This document shows positions 37,701 through 45,373 of a stretch of DNA of 64,000 nt, one piece after another. Positions within the stretch are counted from its first letter, which is position 1, and the number at the start of each line of letters is the position of its first letter. Position numbers and translations under genes: made by a program. Origin of the DNA: Duganella radicis (GTDB lineage Bacteria; Pseudomonadota; Gammaproteobacteria; Burkholderiales; Burkholderiaceae_D); NCBI RefSeq assembly GCF_009720825.1, contig NZ_WNKY01000001.1, positions 186,001 through 250,000 of the forward strand, written 5' to 3'. The notes under the pieces were generated by a model that had not been told where the DNA came from, ran no database searches, and saw nothing but the letters and a program-made list of their open reading frames with translations.

Positions 37701-37804
37701 TGGCGGTGGCCATCATGGGCGGCCTGATACTGGCGACGGCGTTGACTTTGCTGTTCTTGCCGGCGCTGTATGCGGCTTGGTTCAGGGTGAAGCGGCCTGG
37801 CTGA
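34718..37804 (+). CDS. RND efflux permease (HAE-1 type)
   Basis: 1028 residues, the usual length, with 12 membrane helices in two halves and two large periplasmic loops. Proton-relay acids appear in TM4 as GLLVDDAIIAVEMMV. The AcrB-like motifs GEYTFSLFSVNALALVISW and GIIALFGMIIRNSVILVDQIE are present. It drives drug or metabolite export with the proton gradient. It is translated from an ATGA overlap with the adaptor gene. The substrate is unknown; the N-terminus (LSRWALEHIPLTRYLI) resembles TriC/MexK-like pumps more than AcrB. Confidence 0.94.
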   Translation: MKEGFNLSRWALEHIPLTRYLIAVLLIGGALSYSNLGQDEDPPFTFRAMVVRANWPGATSLQMAEQVTDKLEKKLQETPDIDEISSYSKPGETTIILKLRESAPPKEVAQSWYQVRKKIGDIRGTLPSGVQGPFFNDEFGDTYGSIFALSGDGFTYAEMKDYADFVRQQLLAVPLVSKVELFGVQDEKINIEFSHKKFAQLGIPFEAIVNQIATQNTVEATGVLVTPTDNLQVRVTGALKTVKDLEDLELRANGTTFRLGDFATIKREYQDPPGNKMRFNGKEVIGLGVSMEKGGNIIQLGKHMEKTVREMKAKLPVGIELERVSDQPEAVKASVGEFVHTLIEAVLIVLAVSFVALGLHSKPKLRLDVRPGLVVALSIPLVLSVTFLFMRMLDIDLHKISLGALIIALGLLVDDAIIAVEMMVRKMEEGMSRFDAATFAYKSTAIPMLTGTLITVAGFLPIGLAKSAAGEYTFSLFSVNALALVISWVVAVTFTPYLGYVLLKVKPHADGGSEHDLFDTPGFRKFRALVNWCVEYRWITIGATLAVFALGVYGFKFIEKQFFPDSSRPELMVEMWTPEGTTFAANEAQVKKFEAFIRKQDGVVSVTSYVGTGSPRFYLPLDQIFPQTNVSQIVVLPKDLHARAALREKIVNVFKHDFPEVRGRVKLLPNGPPVPYPVQFRVTGTEVDKVRAIADQVKDIMRANPNTIGVNDNWNESIKVLRLDLDQDKMRALGVTSQTVMRAANTILSGTAIGQFREGIKLIDIQIRQPIEERNTIAVLNDTNIPTASGKSVPISQLARAHFVWEPGVVWREGRDWAITVQSDVADNIQGPTVSGQIEPQLKALRDALPAGYAITVKGAASDSGAAEASIAANLPLAIFLIFTLLMLQLHSFSRSLLVFLTGPLGVAGAAMALLVLGRPLGFVANLGIIALFGMIIRNSVILVDQIEQDIKAGHDAWTAIVESAVRRCRPIILTAAAAALAMIPLSRSVFWGPMAVAIMGGLILATALTLLFLPALYAAWFRVKRPG

Positions 37805-37898
37805 CGCGAGAAAGGCGCCGCTGCCTTCGGCTGCTCGAAGGGCTGGTTTGAGCGAGATCAATGCTCCTGAAAATGGCGTTTTTAGCCCTGAAAACGAT

Positions 37899-37948
37899 AA
37901 AAAAACGCGGAATGTTGGCGACATAGTAAAAATCGTCACCATTCCGCG
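37899..37948 (-). terminator. hairpin with T-run on the minus strand
   Basis: CGCGGAATG (37906-37914) pairs with CATTCCGCG (37940-37948). On the minus strand the stem is followed by seven T residues (complement of 37899-37905), the layout of an intrinsic terminator. No minus-strand gene is seen that would need it. Confidence 0.4.
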
Positions 37949-38004
37949 AAAAAACCGTTAGAATGCCGTGTTGAAGTTGAAAGCTCCCGCTATGAGGCGG
38001 GAAG

Positions 38005-38044
38005 AGGGCGACCCTTTTTCACTTACAGGTCGCCCTTTGCTTTT
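38005..38044 (+). terminator. terminator-like hairpin before tRNA-Leu
   Basis: AGGGCGACC (38005-38013) pairs perfectly with GGTCGCCCT (38028-38036), followed by a T-rich stretch to 38044. A smaller hairpin (CCCGC 37986-37990 with GCGGG 37997-38001) precedes it. It would end a short transcript started from the TAGAAT element at 37959-37964. Confidence 0.5.
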
Positions 38045-38057
38045 GTGCAAACAAGCC

Positions 38058-38144
38058 GCGAGGATGGCGAAATTGGTAGACGCACCAGGTTTAGGTCCTG
38101 ACGCCAGCAATGGTGTGGGGGTTCGAGTCCCCCTCCTCGCACCA
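38058..38144 (+). tRNA. tRNA-Leu (anticodon TAG)
   Basis: 87 bases with encoded CCA. The acceptor stem GCGAGGA/TCCTCGC is perfect, the T-arm is GGGGG-TTCGAGT-CCCCC, and the long variable arm (GACGCCAGCAATGGTGT) marks a class II tRNA. Anticodon TAG at 38092-38094 reads CUA and other CUN codons. The trigger factor gene begins 35 bases downstream. Confidence 0.96.
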
Positions 38145-38178
38145 ACTGTATTTTTTATTTTTTGGACGATTTTTTAAC

Positions 38179-39519
38179 ATGGCAACTGCAGTCGAAACCT
38201 TGGGCAAACTCGAACGTCGTATCACGATCTCCTTCCCGCTGACCGAAGTCCGCGCTGAAGTTGAGAAGCGCCTGAAAGTGCAAGCCAAAACGGCTAAGGC
38301 ACCAGGCTTCCGTCCGGGCAAAGTTCCTCTGAAAATGGTCGCAGCACAATACGGTTATCAAATCGAAACCGAAGTGCTGAATGATAAAGTTGGCCGCGCT
38401 TTCAACGACGCCGCAAACGAAAACCAGCTGCGCGTAGCTGGCTACCCGAACATCGAACCGAAGCAAGAATCGCCTGCCGGCGTGCTGACCTTCGACGCGA
38501 CCTTCGAAGTCTATCCGGAAGTCGAAATCGGCGACCTGACCACCGTGGAAATCGAAACCGTCAAAGCCGAAGTCAGCGACGCTGAAATCGACAAGACCAT
38601 CGAAATCCTGCGCAAGCAGCGCGTGCACTTCCACACCAAGGGCGAAGCCGGTGAACACGGCGACGGCGGCGAAGCCATCGCCGCCAACGGCGACCGCGTG
38701 ACCGTGGACTTCGTCGGCTCGATCGACGGCGTGGAATTCCCAGGCGGTAAAGCCGAAGACTACCCGTTCGTGCTGGGCGAAGGCCGCATGCTGCCAGAAT
38801 TCGAAGCCGCCACCGTCGGCCTGAAAGTGGGCGAGTCCAAGACCTTCCCGCTGGCCTTCCCGGAGGACTACCATGGCAAGGACGTGGCCGGCAAAACCGC
38901 CTCGTTCACCATCACCCTGAAAAAGCTGGAATGGGCGCACCTGCCGGAAGTGGACGCCGAGTTCGCCAAATCGCTGGGCGTGGCCGATGGCGACGTTGCC
39001 AAAATGCGCGAAGACATCAAAGTCAACCTGGAGCGTGAAGTCGCCGGCCGCGTGAAGGCACGCAACAAAGAAGCCGTGATGGAAACCCTGGTGAAAACCG
39101 CCACCCTGGAAGTGCCGAAATCGCTGATCGCCCAGGACACCGAGCGTCTGGCCGAAATGACCCGCCAGGACATGGCGCAGCGCGGCATGAACGTCAAGGA
39201 CGTGCCGTTCCCACCAGAACTGTTCGCGGAAAAAGCCGAGCGTCGCGTACGCCTGGGCCTGATCCTGTCGCAGCTGGTTGGCGAGAACAACCTGCAAGCC
39301 CAGCCTGAGCAAGTCAAAGCCCAGATCGAAGACTTCGCACAAAGCTACGAAGACCCGCGCGAAGTGCTGAAGTACTACTACAGCGATCGTCGTCGCCTGG
39401 CCGAAGTCGAAGCCCTTGTATTGGAAGAAAACGTCGTCAACTACGTCCTGGGCCTGTCGAAGACTTCGTCCAAGGTAATCGCCTTTGACGAACTGATGGG
39501 AAGCAACGCACAAGCGTAA
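38179..39519 (+). CDS. tig: trigger factor
   Basis: 446 residues. The N-terminal ribosome-binding domain has the signature GFRPGK at residues 43-48. The FKBP-type prolyl isomerase domain covers about 165-250 ([27 protein letters not shown]), and a long helical chaperone domain follows. It binds nascent chains at the ribosomal exit. ATG at 38179 matches the family N-terminus; the longer frame reaches back into tRNA-Leu and is false. It heads the conserved tig-clpP-clpX-lon series. Confidence 0.97.
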   Translation: MATAVETLGKLERRITISFPLTEVRAEVEKRLKVQAKTAKAPGFRPGKVPLKMVAAQYGYQIETEVLNDKVGRAFNDAANENQLRVAGYPNIEPKQESPAGVLTFDATFEVYPEVEIGDLTTVEIETVKAEVSDAEIDKTIEILRKQRVHFHTKGEAGEHGDGGEAIAANGDRVTVDFVGSIDGVEFPGGKAEDYPFVLGEGRMLPEFEAATVGLKVGESKTFPLAFPEDYHGKDVAGKTASFTITLKKLEWAHLPEVDAEFAKSLGVADGDVAKMREDIKVNLEREVAGRVKARNKEAVMETLVKTATLEVPKSLIAQDTERLAEMTRQDMAQRGMNVKDVPFPPELFAEKAERRVRLGLILSQLVGENNLQAQPEQVKAQIEDFAQSYEDPREVLKYYYSDRRRLAEVEALVLEENVVNYVLGLSKTSSKVIAFDELMGSNAQA

Positions 39520-39527
39520 TTCAGTTT

Positions 39528-39560
39528 GGGCCGGATGATGTAAGATAAACCTTCCGGCCC
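39528..39560 (+). other. intercistronic hairpin between tig and clpP
   Basis: GGGCCGGA (39528-39535) pairs with TCCGGCCC (39553-39560) across a 17-base loop. No T-run follows, so it is more likely an mRNA-stabilising or processing element than a full terminator. Confidence 0.4.
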
Positions 39561-39586
39561 CTAAAGCTGCTTCACAAGGAAATAGA

Positions 39587-40213
39587 ATGACTGGTATGAA
39601 CCGAAATCCGGCGTTGGACACCGAAATGCTCGGCCTGGTGCCGATGGTGGTGGAACAAAGCGGTCGCGGCGAGCGCTCTTACGACATCTACTCGCGCCTG
39701 CTCAAGGAACGTATTATCTTCATGGTCGGTCCGGTCAACGACCAGATGGCCAATCTGGTGGTCGCCCAGCTGCTGTTCTTGGAAAGCGAAAATCCAGACA
39801 AGGACATCTCGCTGTACATCAACTCCCCAGGCGGCTCAGTGTCGGCCGGTCTGGCGATCTACGACACCATGCAGTTCATCAAGCCTGACGTGTCGACCCT
39901 GTGCACCGGCATCGCCGCCTCGATGGGCGCGTTCCTGCTGGCTGCCGGCGCCAAGGGCAAGCGCTTCTCGCTGCCGAACTCGCGCATCATGATTCACCAG
40001 CCTTCCGGCGGCTCGCAGGGCATGGCCTCGGACATCGAGATCCAGGCCAAGGAAATCCTGTACCTGCGTCACCGCCTGAACTCGATCATGGCGGAGCGCA
40101 GCGGCCAAACCGTTGAACAGATCGCCAAAGACACCGATCGTGACCGTTTCATGTCGGCGGAAGAAGCGGTAGAGTACGGTTTGATCGACAAAATGTTGAC
40201 CAACCGGGCTTGA
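39587..40213 (+). CDS. clpP: ATP-dependent Clp protease proteolytic subunit
   Basis: 208 residues, the usual length. Catalytic Ser112 in GIAASMGAF, His137 in MIHQPSGG, and an Asp in the KDTDRD segment complete the triad. ClpP forms the tetradecameric chamber that degrades proteins unfolded by ClpX or ClpA. It lies between tig and clpX; an intrinsic terminator separates it from clpX. Confidence 0.97.
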   Translation: MTGMNRNPALDTEMLGLVPMVVEQSGRGERSYDIYSRLLKERIIFMVGPVNDQMANLVVAQLLFLESENPDKDISLYINSPGGSVSAGLAIYDTMQFIKPDVSTLCTGIAASMGAFLLAAGAKGKRFSLPNSRIMIHQPSGGSQGMASDIEIQAKEILYLRHRLNSIMAERSGQTVEQIAKDTDRDRFMSAEEAVEYGLIDKMLTNRA

Positions 40214-40240
40214 TGCATCCTTTGCAGCATTGCTAGAAAA

Positions 40241-40278
40241 AACGCTCGGGCGATTAATCGTTCGGGCGTTTCGTTTTT
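40241..40278 (+). terminator. clpP terminator
   Basis: AACGCTCG (40241-40248) pairs with CGGGCGTT (40263-40270, one G-U pair), enclosing an inner CGATTAATCG palindrome, and is followed by a T-run to 40278. It suggests that clpP and clpX are at least partly separate transcripts. Confidence 0.65.
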
Positions 40279-40364
40279 ATTTCGGGTAGCATGTGCATGT
40301 AGGCCGAGTTTCCCGGCCGCATTGCACTGTATCACTTGCTTCCTGTAACCAAAGAAAACTGCCC

Positions 40365-41633
40365 ATGTCAGACAAAAAATCCTCCAGCGGCGAAAAACTT
40401 CTGTACTGCTCGTTCTGCGGCAAAAGCCAGCACGAGGTGAAGAAACTCATCGCCGGTCCGTCCGTGTTCATCTGCGACGAGTGCATCGACCTGTGCAATG
40501 ACATCATCCGCGATGAAACCTCGGCCATCGAGTCGGTCACGGGCGCCAAGTCGGACCTGCCGACGCCGCAAGAAATCAAGGACTTGCTGGACCAGTACGT
40601 GATCGGCCAGCAAACCGCCAAGCGCATCCTGTCGGTGGCGGTGTACAACCATTACAAGCGCCTCAAGCACCTGGGCAAGAAGGACGACGTCGAACTGGCC
40701 AAGTCCAATATCCTGCTGGTCGGCCCTACCGGCTCCGGCAAGACCCTGCTGGCCCAGACCCTGGCGCGCATGCTGAACGTGCCGTTCGTGATCGCCGACG
40801 CCACCACCCTGACCGAAGCCGGCTACGTGGGCGAGGACGTCGAGAACATCATTCAGAAGCTGTTGCAAAGCTGCAACTACGATGTCGACAAGGCACAACG
40901 CGGCATCGTCTACATCGATGAGATCGACAAGATCTCGCGCAAGTCGGACAACCCGTCCATCACCCGCGACGTGTCGGGCGAGGGCGTGCAGCAGGCGTTG
41001 CTGAAGCTGATCGAAGGCACCATGGCCTCGGTGCCGCCACAAGGCGGCCGCAAGCATCCTAACCAGGACTTCGTGCAGATCGACACCACCAACATCATGT
41101 TCATCTGTGGTGGCGCGTTTGACGGCCTGGCCAAGGTGATCGAGAACCGTTCGGAGAAATCCGGCATCGGTTTCGGCGCCTCGGTGAAGAGCAAGTCCGA
41201 GCGCAACGTCAGCGAGGTGCTGATGGAAGCGGAGCCGGAAGATCTGATCAAGTTCGGCCTGATCCCTGAGCTGGTGGGCCGTCTGCCGGTGGTGGCCACG
41301 CTGTCGGAGCTGACCGAGGAAGCCCTGATCCAGATCCTGGTCGAGCCGAAGAACGCCCTGATCAAGCAGTACTCCAAGCTGCTGGAGATGGAAGGCGCGG
41401 AACTGGAAATCCGCCCGGCGGCATTGCACGCGATCGCCAAGAAAGCGCTGGCGCGCAAGACCGGCGCCCGCGGCCTGCGTTCCATCCTGGAGCACGCGCT
41501 GCTCGATACCATGTATGAATTGCCGAATGAAACCAATGTCACCAAAGTGGTTATTGATGAGAATACCATCACCAGTGGCGCCAAACCTTTGTTGATTTAT
41601 CAGGAGCAGGCCAAAGCCTCCGGTGAGAATTAA
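40365..41633 (+). CDS. clpX: ATP-dependent Clp protease ATP-binding subunit ClpX
   Basis: 422 residues. An N-terminal C4 zinc-binding domain (Cys15, Cys18, Cys37, Cys40; [16 protein letters not shown]) is followed by an AAA+ domain with Walker [13 protein letters not shown] and Walker [11 protein letters not shown], the GYVGED pore loop, and the ClpP-contacting IGFG loop. ClpX unfolds tagged substrates and feeds them to ClpP. ATG 40365 gives the standard N-terminus MSDKK; the longer frame is not conserved-looking. Confidence 0.97.
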   Translation: MSDKKSSSGEKLLYCSFCGKSQHEVKKLIAGPSVFICDECIDLCNDIIRDETSAIESVTGAKSDLPTPQEIKDLLDQYVIGQQTAKRILSVAVYNHYKRLKHLGKKDDVELAKSNILLVGPTGSGKTLLAQTLARMLNVPFVIADATTLTEAGYVGEDVENIIQKLLQSCNYDVDKAQRGIVYIDEIDKISRKSDNPSITRDVSGEGVQQALLKLIEGTMASVPPQGGRKHPNQDFVQIDTTNIMFICGGAFDGLAKVIENRSEKSGIGFGASVKSKSERNVSEVLMEAEPEDLIKFGLIPELVGRLPVVATLSELTEEALIQILVEPKNALIKQYSKLLEMEGAELEIRPAALHAIAKKALARKTGARGLRSILEHALLDTMYELPNETNVTKVVIDENTITSGAKPLLIYQEQAKASGEN

Positions 41634-41674
41634 ATAACTTGTGCACACTTGCCCCGCTCAGCAGCAAAATTCAT

Positions 41675-41703
41675 TTCGCATCCGTGGGGCAAGGCGGTAC
41701 AAT
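41675..41703 (+). promoter_or_regulatory. candidate promoter between clpX and lon
   Basis: TTCGCA (41675-41680), 17-base spacer, TACAAT (41698-41703). If used, it starts near 41710 and meets the strong terminator ending at 41773, giving a transcript of only about 65 bases. Confidence 0.3.
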
Positions 41704-41736
41704 CAAAACCAATAAAAGAATTCAGGCTTCATTCGG

Positions 41737-41773
41737 AAAGCCACACGTGACCCCGGTCGCGCGTGGCTTTTTT
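41737..41773 (+). terminator. intrinsic terminator between clpX and lon
   Basis: A 16-base arm (41737-41752) pairs with 41755-41770 at 14 of 16 positions across a 2-base turn, ending in a run of T to 41773. A looser stem lies upstream (CTTGCCCC 41648-41655 with GGGGCAAG 41686-41693). Confidence 0.8.
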
Positions 41774-41851
41774 ATTTAGCCCGGCTTTTAGAGTGGACTG
41801 CTTCTTTGGAAAACATTCTTTAATATGAGGAATTATTTCTTGCAGGTCGGT

Positions 41852-41880
41852 CTTGTGATTTGGCAAAACAGCGCCCACAT
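41852..41880 (+). promoter_or_regulatory. candidate heat-shock (sigma-32) promoter of lon
   Basis: CTTGTGA (41852-41858), 15-base spacer, CCCACAT (41874-41880). It resembles the sigma-32 pattern CTTGAAA-N11-16-CCCCATNT with mismatches. lon is heat-shock controlled in related proteobacteria. Confidence 0.4.
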
Positions 41881-41909
41881 CATAATCACGCTTTCACATA
41901 AGGTACGCC

Positions 41910-44321
41910 ATGACAACTTCCAAATTAACTGAGCAAACTCAACTGCCGTTATTGCCGCTGCGGGACGTCGTCGTATTTCCGCATATGGTGATACCGCTGT
42001 TCGTAGGGCGCCCAAAATCGATCAAGGCGCTGGAAGCCGCTATGGAGCAGGGCAAGAGCATCATGCTTGCCGCGCAAAAAGCCGCTGCCAAGGACGAACC
42101 TTCTGCTTCCGATATCTATGAGATCGGCTGCGTGGCCAATATTCTGCAAATGCTGAAACTGCCGGACGGCACCGTGAAGGTGCTGGTCGAAGGCGCTCAG
42201 CGCGCGCGCATCAATAAAATCACCGATACGCCGACGCACTTCGTGGCCGATCTGACGCCGCTCGAATCCGAGCTGGGCGACGATTCGGAAATCGAAGCCA
42301 TGCGCCGCGCCATCGTTCAGCAGTTCGACCAGTACGTTAAGCTGAACAAAAAGATTCCACCGGAGATCCTGGCTTCGCTGTCGGGCATCGACGATGCGGG
42401 CCGTCTGGCCGACACGGTGGCGGCGCACCTGCCGCTCAAGCTGGAACAGAAACAGGTCATCCTGGAGATCTTCTCGGTCGCCAAGCGCTTGGAGCACCTG
42501 CTGGGCCAGCTCGAAGGCGAGCTCGACATCCTGCAAGTGGAGAAGCGCATCCGTGGCCGTGTCAAGCGCCAGATGGAGAAGTCGCAGCGCGAGTACTACC
42601 TGAACGAACAGGTCAAGGCCATCCAGAAGGAACTGGGCGAGGGCGAAGACGGCGCCGACCTGGACGAGCTGGAGAAAAAGGTCGCCATGGCCAAGATGCC
42701 GAAAGAGGCGCTGGACAAGGCAACCGCCGAGCTGAAAAAACTGAAGCTGATGTCGCCGATGTCGGCCGAAGCCACCGTGGTGCGCAATTACATCGACACC
42801 CTGGTCAGCCTGCCATGGAAGAAAAAATCCAAGGTCAACAACGACCTGTCCAACGCTGAAAAAGTGCTGGAAGGCGACCACTATGGCCTGGAAAAAGTCA
42901 AAGAGCGCATCCTGGAATACCTCGCGGTGCAACAGCGCGTCGACAAGCTGAAGGCGCCTATCCTGTGCTTCGTCGGTCCTCCGGGCGTGGGTAAAACCTC
43001 GCTGGGCCAGTCGATCGCCCGCGCCACCAACCGCAAGTTCGTGCGCATGGCGCTGGGTGGCGTGCGCGACGAGGCCGAGATTCGCGGCCACCGCCGTACC
43101 TATATCGGCTCGATGCCGGGCAAGGTGCTGCAATCGCTGGCCAAGGTCGGCGTGCGCAACCCGCTGTTCCTGCTCGACGAGATCGACAAGATGGGCGCGG
43201 ACTTCCGCGGCGATCCATCGTCGGCCTTGCTGGAGGTGCTGGACCCTGAACAGAACCACACCTTCTCCGACCACTACATCGAGGTCGACTTCGACCTGTC
43301 GGATGTGATGTTCGTGGCGACCTCGAACTCGTACAACATCCCGCCGGCGCTGCTGGACCGGATGGAAGTGATCCGCCTGTCGGGTTACACCGAGGACGAG
43401 AAGACCAGCATCGCCCAGCGCTACCTGCTGCCGAAGCAGATCAAGAACAACGGCCTGAAAGAGGACGAGATCTCGGTCAGCGAAGCGACCGTGCGCGACA
43501 TCGTGCGTTACTACACCCGCGAAGCCGGTGTGCGTTCGCTGGAACGCGAAGTGTCGAAAATCTGCCGCAAGGTAGTGAAGATGCTGCTGTTGAAGAAGTC
43601 GGACAAGAAAGTGACCGTCACGCCGAAAAACCTGGACAAGTTCCTGGGCGTGCGCCGCTACGACTTCGGCGTGGCCGAGAAGGAAAACCAGATCGGCCAG
43701 GTGGTCGGCTTGGCGTGGACCGAGGTGGGCGGCGATCTGCTGACCATCGAGGCGGTGCAGATGCCGGGCAAGGGCGGCGTGATCCGCACCGGCACCCTGG
43801 GCGACGTGATGAAAGAGTCGATCGAGGCAGCCCGCACCGTGGTGCGTAGCCGCGCGCAGCGACTCGGCATCAAGAACGAAGTGTTTGAGAAGAGCGACAT
43901 CCACATTCACGTGCCGGAAGGCGCGACGCCGAAGGACGGCCCGTCCGCCGGCGCCGCCATGACGGTGGCGATGGTGTCGGTGTTCACCGGCATCCCGGTG
44001 CGCGCCGATGTGGCGATGACCGGCGAGATCACGCTGCGCGGCGAAGTGCTGCCGATCGGCGGCTTGAAGGAAAAACTGCTGGCGGCCCAGCGCGGTGGCA
44101 TCAAGACCGTGCTGATCCCTGAGCAGAACGTCAAGGATCTGGCCGACATTCCGGACAATGTCAAAAACAAGCTGGAAATCGTGCCAGTGCGTTGGATCGA
44201 CAAAGTGCTGGAAATCGCGCTGGAACGCCAGCCGGAAGCGCTGACGGAAACCGCCCCGGTGGAAGCCGTGGCGGCCGCGGCGACCAAGGCCGATGGCCAG
44301 GGTGACGTAGTAAAACACTAA
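41910..44321 (+). CDS. lon: Lon protease (endopeptidase La)
   Basis: 803 residues. The N-terminal LAN domain ([23 protein letters not shown]) is followed by a coiled linker and an AAA+ domain with Walker [13 protein letters not shown] and Walker [13 protein letters not shown]. The C-terminal protease domain carries Ser679 in DGPSAGAAM and the lysine of [10 protein letters not shown], the Ser-Lys dyad. It degrades misfolded and regulatory proteins in the cytoplasm. It has its own upstream terminator boundary and a candidate heat-shock promoter, and ends in a strong terminator. Confidence 0.98.
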   Translation: MTTSKLTEQTQLPLLPLRDVVVFPHMVIPLFVGRPKSIKALEAAMEQGKSIMLAAQKAAAKDEPSASDIYEIGCVANILQMLKLPDGTVKVLVEGAQRARINKITDTPTHFVADLTPLESELGDDSEIEAMRRAIVQQFDQYVKLNKKIPPEILASLSGIDDAGRLADTVAAHLPLKLEQKQVILEIFSVAKRLEHLLGQLEGELDILQVEKRIRGRVKRQMEKSQREYYLNEQVKAIQKELGEGEDGADLDELEKKVAMAKMPKEALDKATAELKKLKLMSPMSAEATVVRNYIDTLVSLPWKKKSKVNNDLSNAEKVLEGDHYGLEKVKERILEYLAVQQRVDKLKAPILCFVGPPGVGKTSLGQSIARATNRKFVRMALGGVRDEAEIRGHRRTYIGSMPGKVLQSLAKVGVRNPLFLLDEIDKMGADFRGDPSSALLEVLDPEQNHTFSDHYIEVDFDLSDVMFVATSNSYNIPPALLDRMEVIRLSGYTEDEKTSIAQRYLLPKQIKNNGLKEDEISVSEATVRDIVRYYTREAGVRSLEREVSKICRKVVKMLLLKKSDKKVTVTPKNLDKFLGVRRYDFGVAEKENQIGQVVGLAWTEVGGDLLTIEAVQMPGKGGVIRTGTLGDVMKESIEAARTVVRSRAQRLGIKNEVFEKSDIHIHVPEGATPKDGPSAGAAMTVAMVSVFTGIPVRADVAMTGEITLRGEVLPIGGLKEKLLAAQRGGIKTVLIPEQNVKDLADIPDNVKNKLEIVPVRWIDKVLEIALERQPEALTETAPVEAVAAAATKADGQGDVVKH

Positions 44322-44342
44322 GTTTTTATCTGTAATAACTTT

Positions 44343-44380
44343 AAAACAGGCGCTTATATAGCGCCTGTTTTGTTATTTTT
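44343..44380 (+). terminator. lon terminator
   Basis: AAAACAGGCGCT (44343-44354) pairs perfectly with AGCGCCTGTTTT (44360-44371) around TATAT, followed by T-rich sequence to 44380. Confidence 0.9.
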
Positions 44381-44403
44381 ACTTATTTTTCTATTGTGCA
44401 GCC

Positions 44404-44433
44404 TTGACACCAAGGTGGGCTGGCTTGTTTAAT
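44404..44433 (+). promoter_or_regulatory. hupB promoter
   Basis: Consensus TTGACA at 44404-44409, 18-base spacer, TTTAAT at 44428-44433. The leader has a 7-bp hairpin (GTTTCCG 44452-44458, CGGAAAC 44468-44474) before the TTG start. Confidence 0.65.
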
Positions 44434-44505
44434 ACGGCCTGAAATTTTTCTGTTTCCGTGTTTTAAGCGGAAACAACGATATAACCTTTGTGACGGGGAA
44501 TTGCT

Positions 44506-44778
44506 TTGAATAAGACTGAATTGATCGACCATATCGCCACCACCGCTGATATTTCGAAAGCGGCTGCTGCTCGCGCGCTGGACGCTGTCATCGACGGCGT
44601 GACCACCAGCTTGCAGAAAAACGACAGCGTCACCCTGGTCGGCTTTGGCACCTTCTCCGTGAGCGAGCGCGCTGCCCGTACCGGCCGCAACCCGCGCACC
44701 AAAGAAGAGATCGTTATCGACGCAGCGAAAGTCCCTAAATTTAAAGCTGGCAAAGCTTTGAAAGATGCTGTAAACTAA
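44506..44778 (+). CDS. hupB: DNA-binding protein HU-beta
   Basis: 90 residues, exactly HU length. N-terminus [14 protein letters not shown]-binding arm around [20 protein letters not shown], and C-terminal [13 protein letters not shown] are typical. HU bends and compacts DNA. The start is TTG at 44506: the encoded N-terminus matches HU exactly and GGGGA lies 6 bases upstream, while no ATG exists in frame nearby. The rare start may limit expression. It lies between lon and ppiD, as in other betaproteobacteria. Confidence 0.95.
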   Translation: MNKTELIDHIATTADISKAAAARALDAVIDGVTTSLQKNDSVTLVGFGTFSVSERAARTGRNPRTKEEIVIDAAKVPKFKAGKALKDAVN

Positions 44779-44827
44779 CGGACTTCGGTGAGCGGCGGCG
44801 GTAACAACGTTGCTCACTCAGGCAAAT

Positions 44828-44903
44828 GGGCGGTTAGCTCAGTTGGTAGAGCGGAGCCCTTACAAGGCTTAGGTCGGGAGTTCGAGCCTCTCACCGCCCA
44901 CCA
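44828..44903 (+). tRNA. tRNA-Val (anticodon TAC)
   Basis: 76 bases with encoded CCA. Acceptor GGGCGGT/ACCGCCC, D-arm AGCTCAGTTGGTAGAGC, anticodon loop CTTACAA with TAC at 44861-44863, and T-loop TTCGAGC. It lies 50 bases after hupB. Confidence 0.96.
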
Positions 44904-44961
44904 AAAAACATTTGCCAGAAATTAAGTTTTAATGTAGTATGTAGCACCTTGATATTCAGCT

Positions 44962-45038
44962 GGAGCGGTAGTTCAGTTGGTTAGAATACCGGCCTGTCAC
45001 GCCGGGGGTCGCGGGTTCGAGCCCCGTCCGCTCCGCCA
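44962..45038 (+). tRNA. tRNA-Asp (anticodon GTC), copy 1
   Basis: 77 bases with encoded CCA. Acceptor GGAGCGG/CCGCTCC, anticodon loop CTGTCAC with GTC at 44996-44998, and T-arm CGGG-TTCGAGC-CCCG. Identical to the copy 31 bases downstream. Confidence 0.96.
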
Positions 45039-45069
45039 ACGAATATTCAAGATAGGCAGTACCCAACTA

Positions 45070-45146
45070 GGAGCGGTAGTTCAGTTGGTTAGAATACCGG
45101 CCTGTCACGCCGGGGGTCGCGGGTTCGAGCCCCGTCCGCTCCGCCA
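45070..45146 (+). tRNA. tRNA-Asp (anticodon GTC), copy 2
   Basis: 77 bases, same sequence as copy 1, with GTC at 45104-45106. A strong terminator follows directly, so tRNA-Val and both tRNA-Asp genes probably form one transcript. Confidence 0.96.
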
Positions 45147-45152
45147 GAATAT

Positions 45153-45188
45153 AAAAAGCCTGTAGCTGCATAAGCTACAGGCTTTTTT
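45153..45188 (+). terminator. terminator of the tRNA-Val/Asp/Asp cluster
   Basis: A perfect 15-bp stem (45153-45167 with 45173-45187, loop GCATA) whose right arm ends in a T-run. Confidence 0.93.
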
Positions 45189-45269
45189 GTTTTCCTCGCG
45201 ATATTTAAAAATATCGCGGGAAGCAACTTTTTTAGCGGCGCGCGTGGCAGTTTTGCCAATGATTCACCC

Positions 45270-45298
45270 TTGCTATAGAGGGGTGTGCGCTGTAAAAT
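45270..45298 (+). promoter_or_regulatory. ppiD promoter
   Basis: TTGCTA (45270-45275), 17-base spacer, TAAAAT (45293-45298). Transcription would begin near 45305, about 10 bases before a terminator-like hairpin. Confidence 0.55.
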
Positions 45299-45313
45299 CC
45301 GTCAACCGGAATT

Positions 45314-45337
45314 GGCGAACGCGAGTTCGCCTTTTTT
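45314..45337 (+). terminator. terminator-like hairpin in the ppiD leader
   Basis: GGCGAAC (45314-45320), loop GCGA, GTTCGCC (45325-45331), then TTTTTT. It stands between the predicted promoter and the ppiD start, so read-through would be needed to express ppiD. Confidence 0.7.
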
Positions 45338-45373
45338 GTATGTGCAAGCCCCATCAATCCGAATTGGCAGACC

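Noticed and set aside
34673..37942. 1089-residue open frame on the minus strand
   Set aside because: Antisense shadow of the RND pump; the plus-strand protein has complete family motifs.
37968..38177. 69-residue frame ahead of tig
   Set aside because: It runs through tRNA-Leu; the [12 protein letters not shown] part is the usual tRNA-derived artefact.
44828..45146. tRNA cluster as an integration site for an island
   Set aside because: No integrase, partial tRNA copy or direct repeat of a tRNA 3' end is found nearby; the second tRNA-Asp is a full-length gene.
44977..45165. 62-residue frame with an internal repeat
   Set aside because: It is the translation of the two tRNA-Asp genes, a common false prediction.
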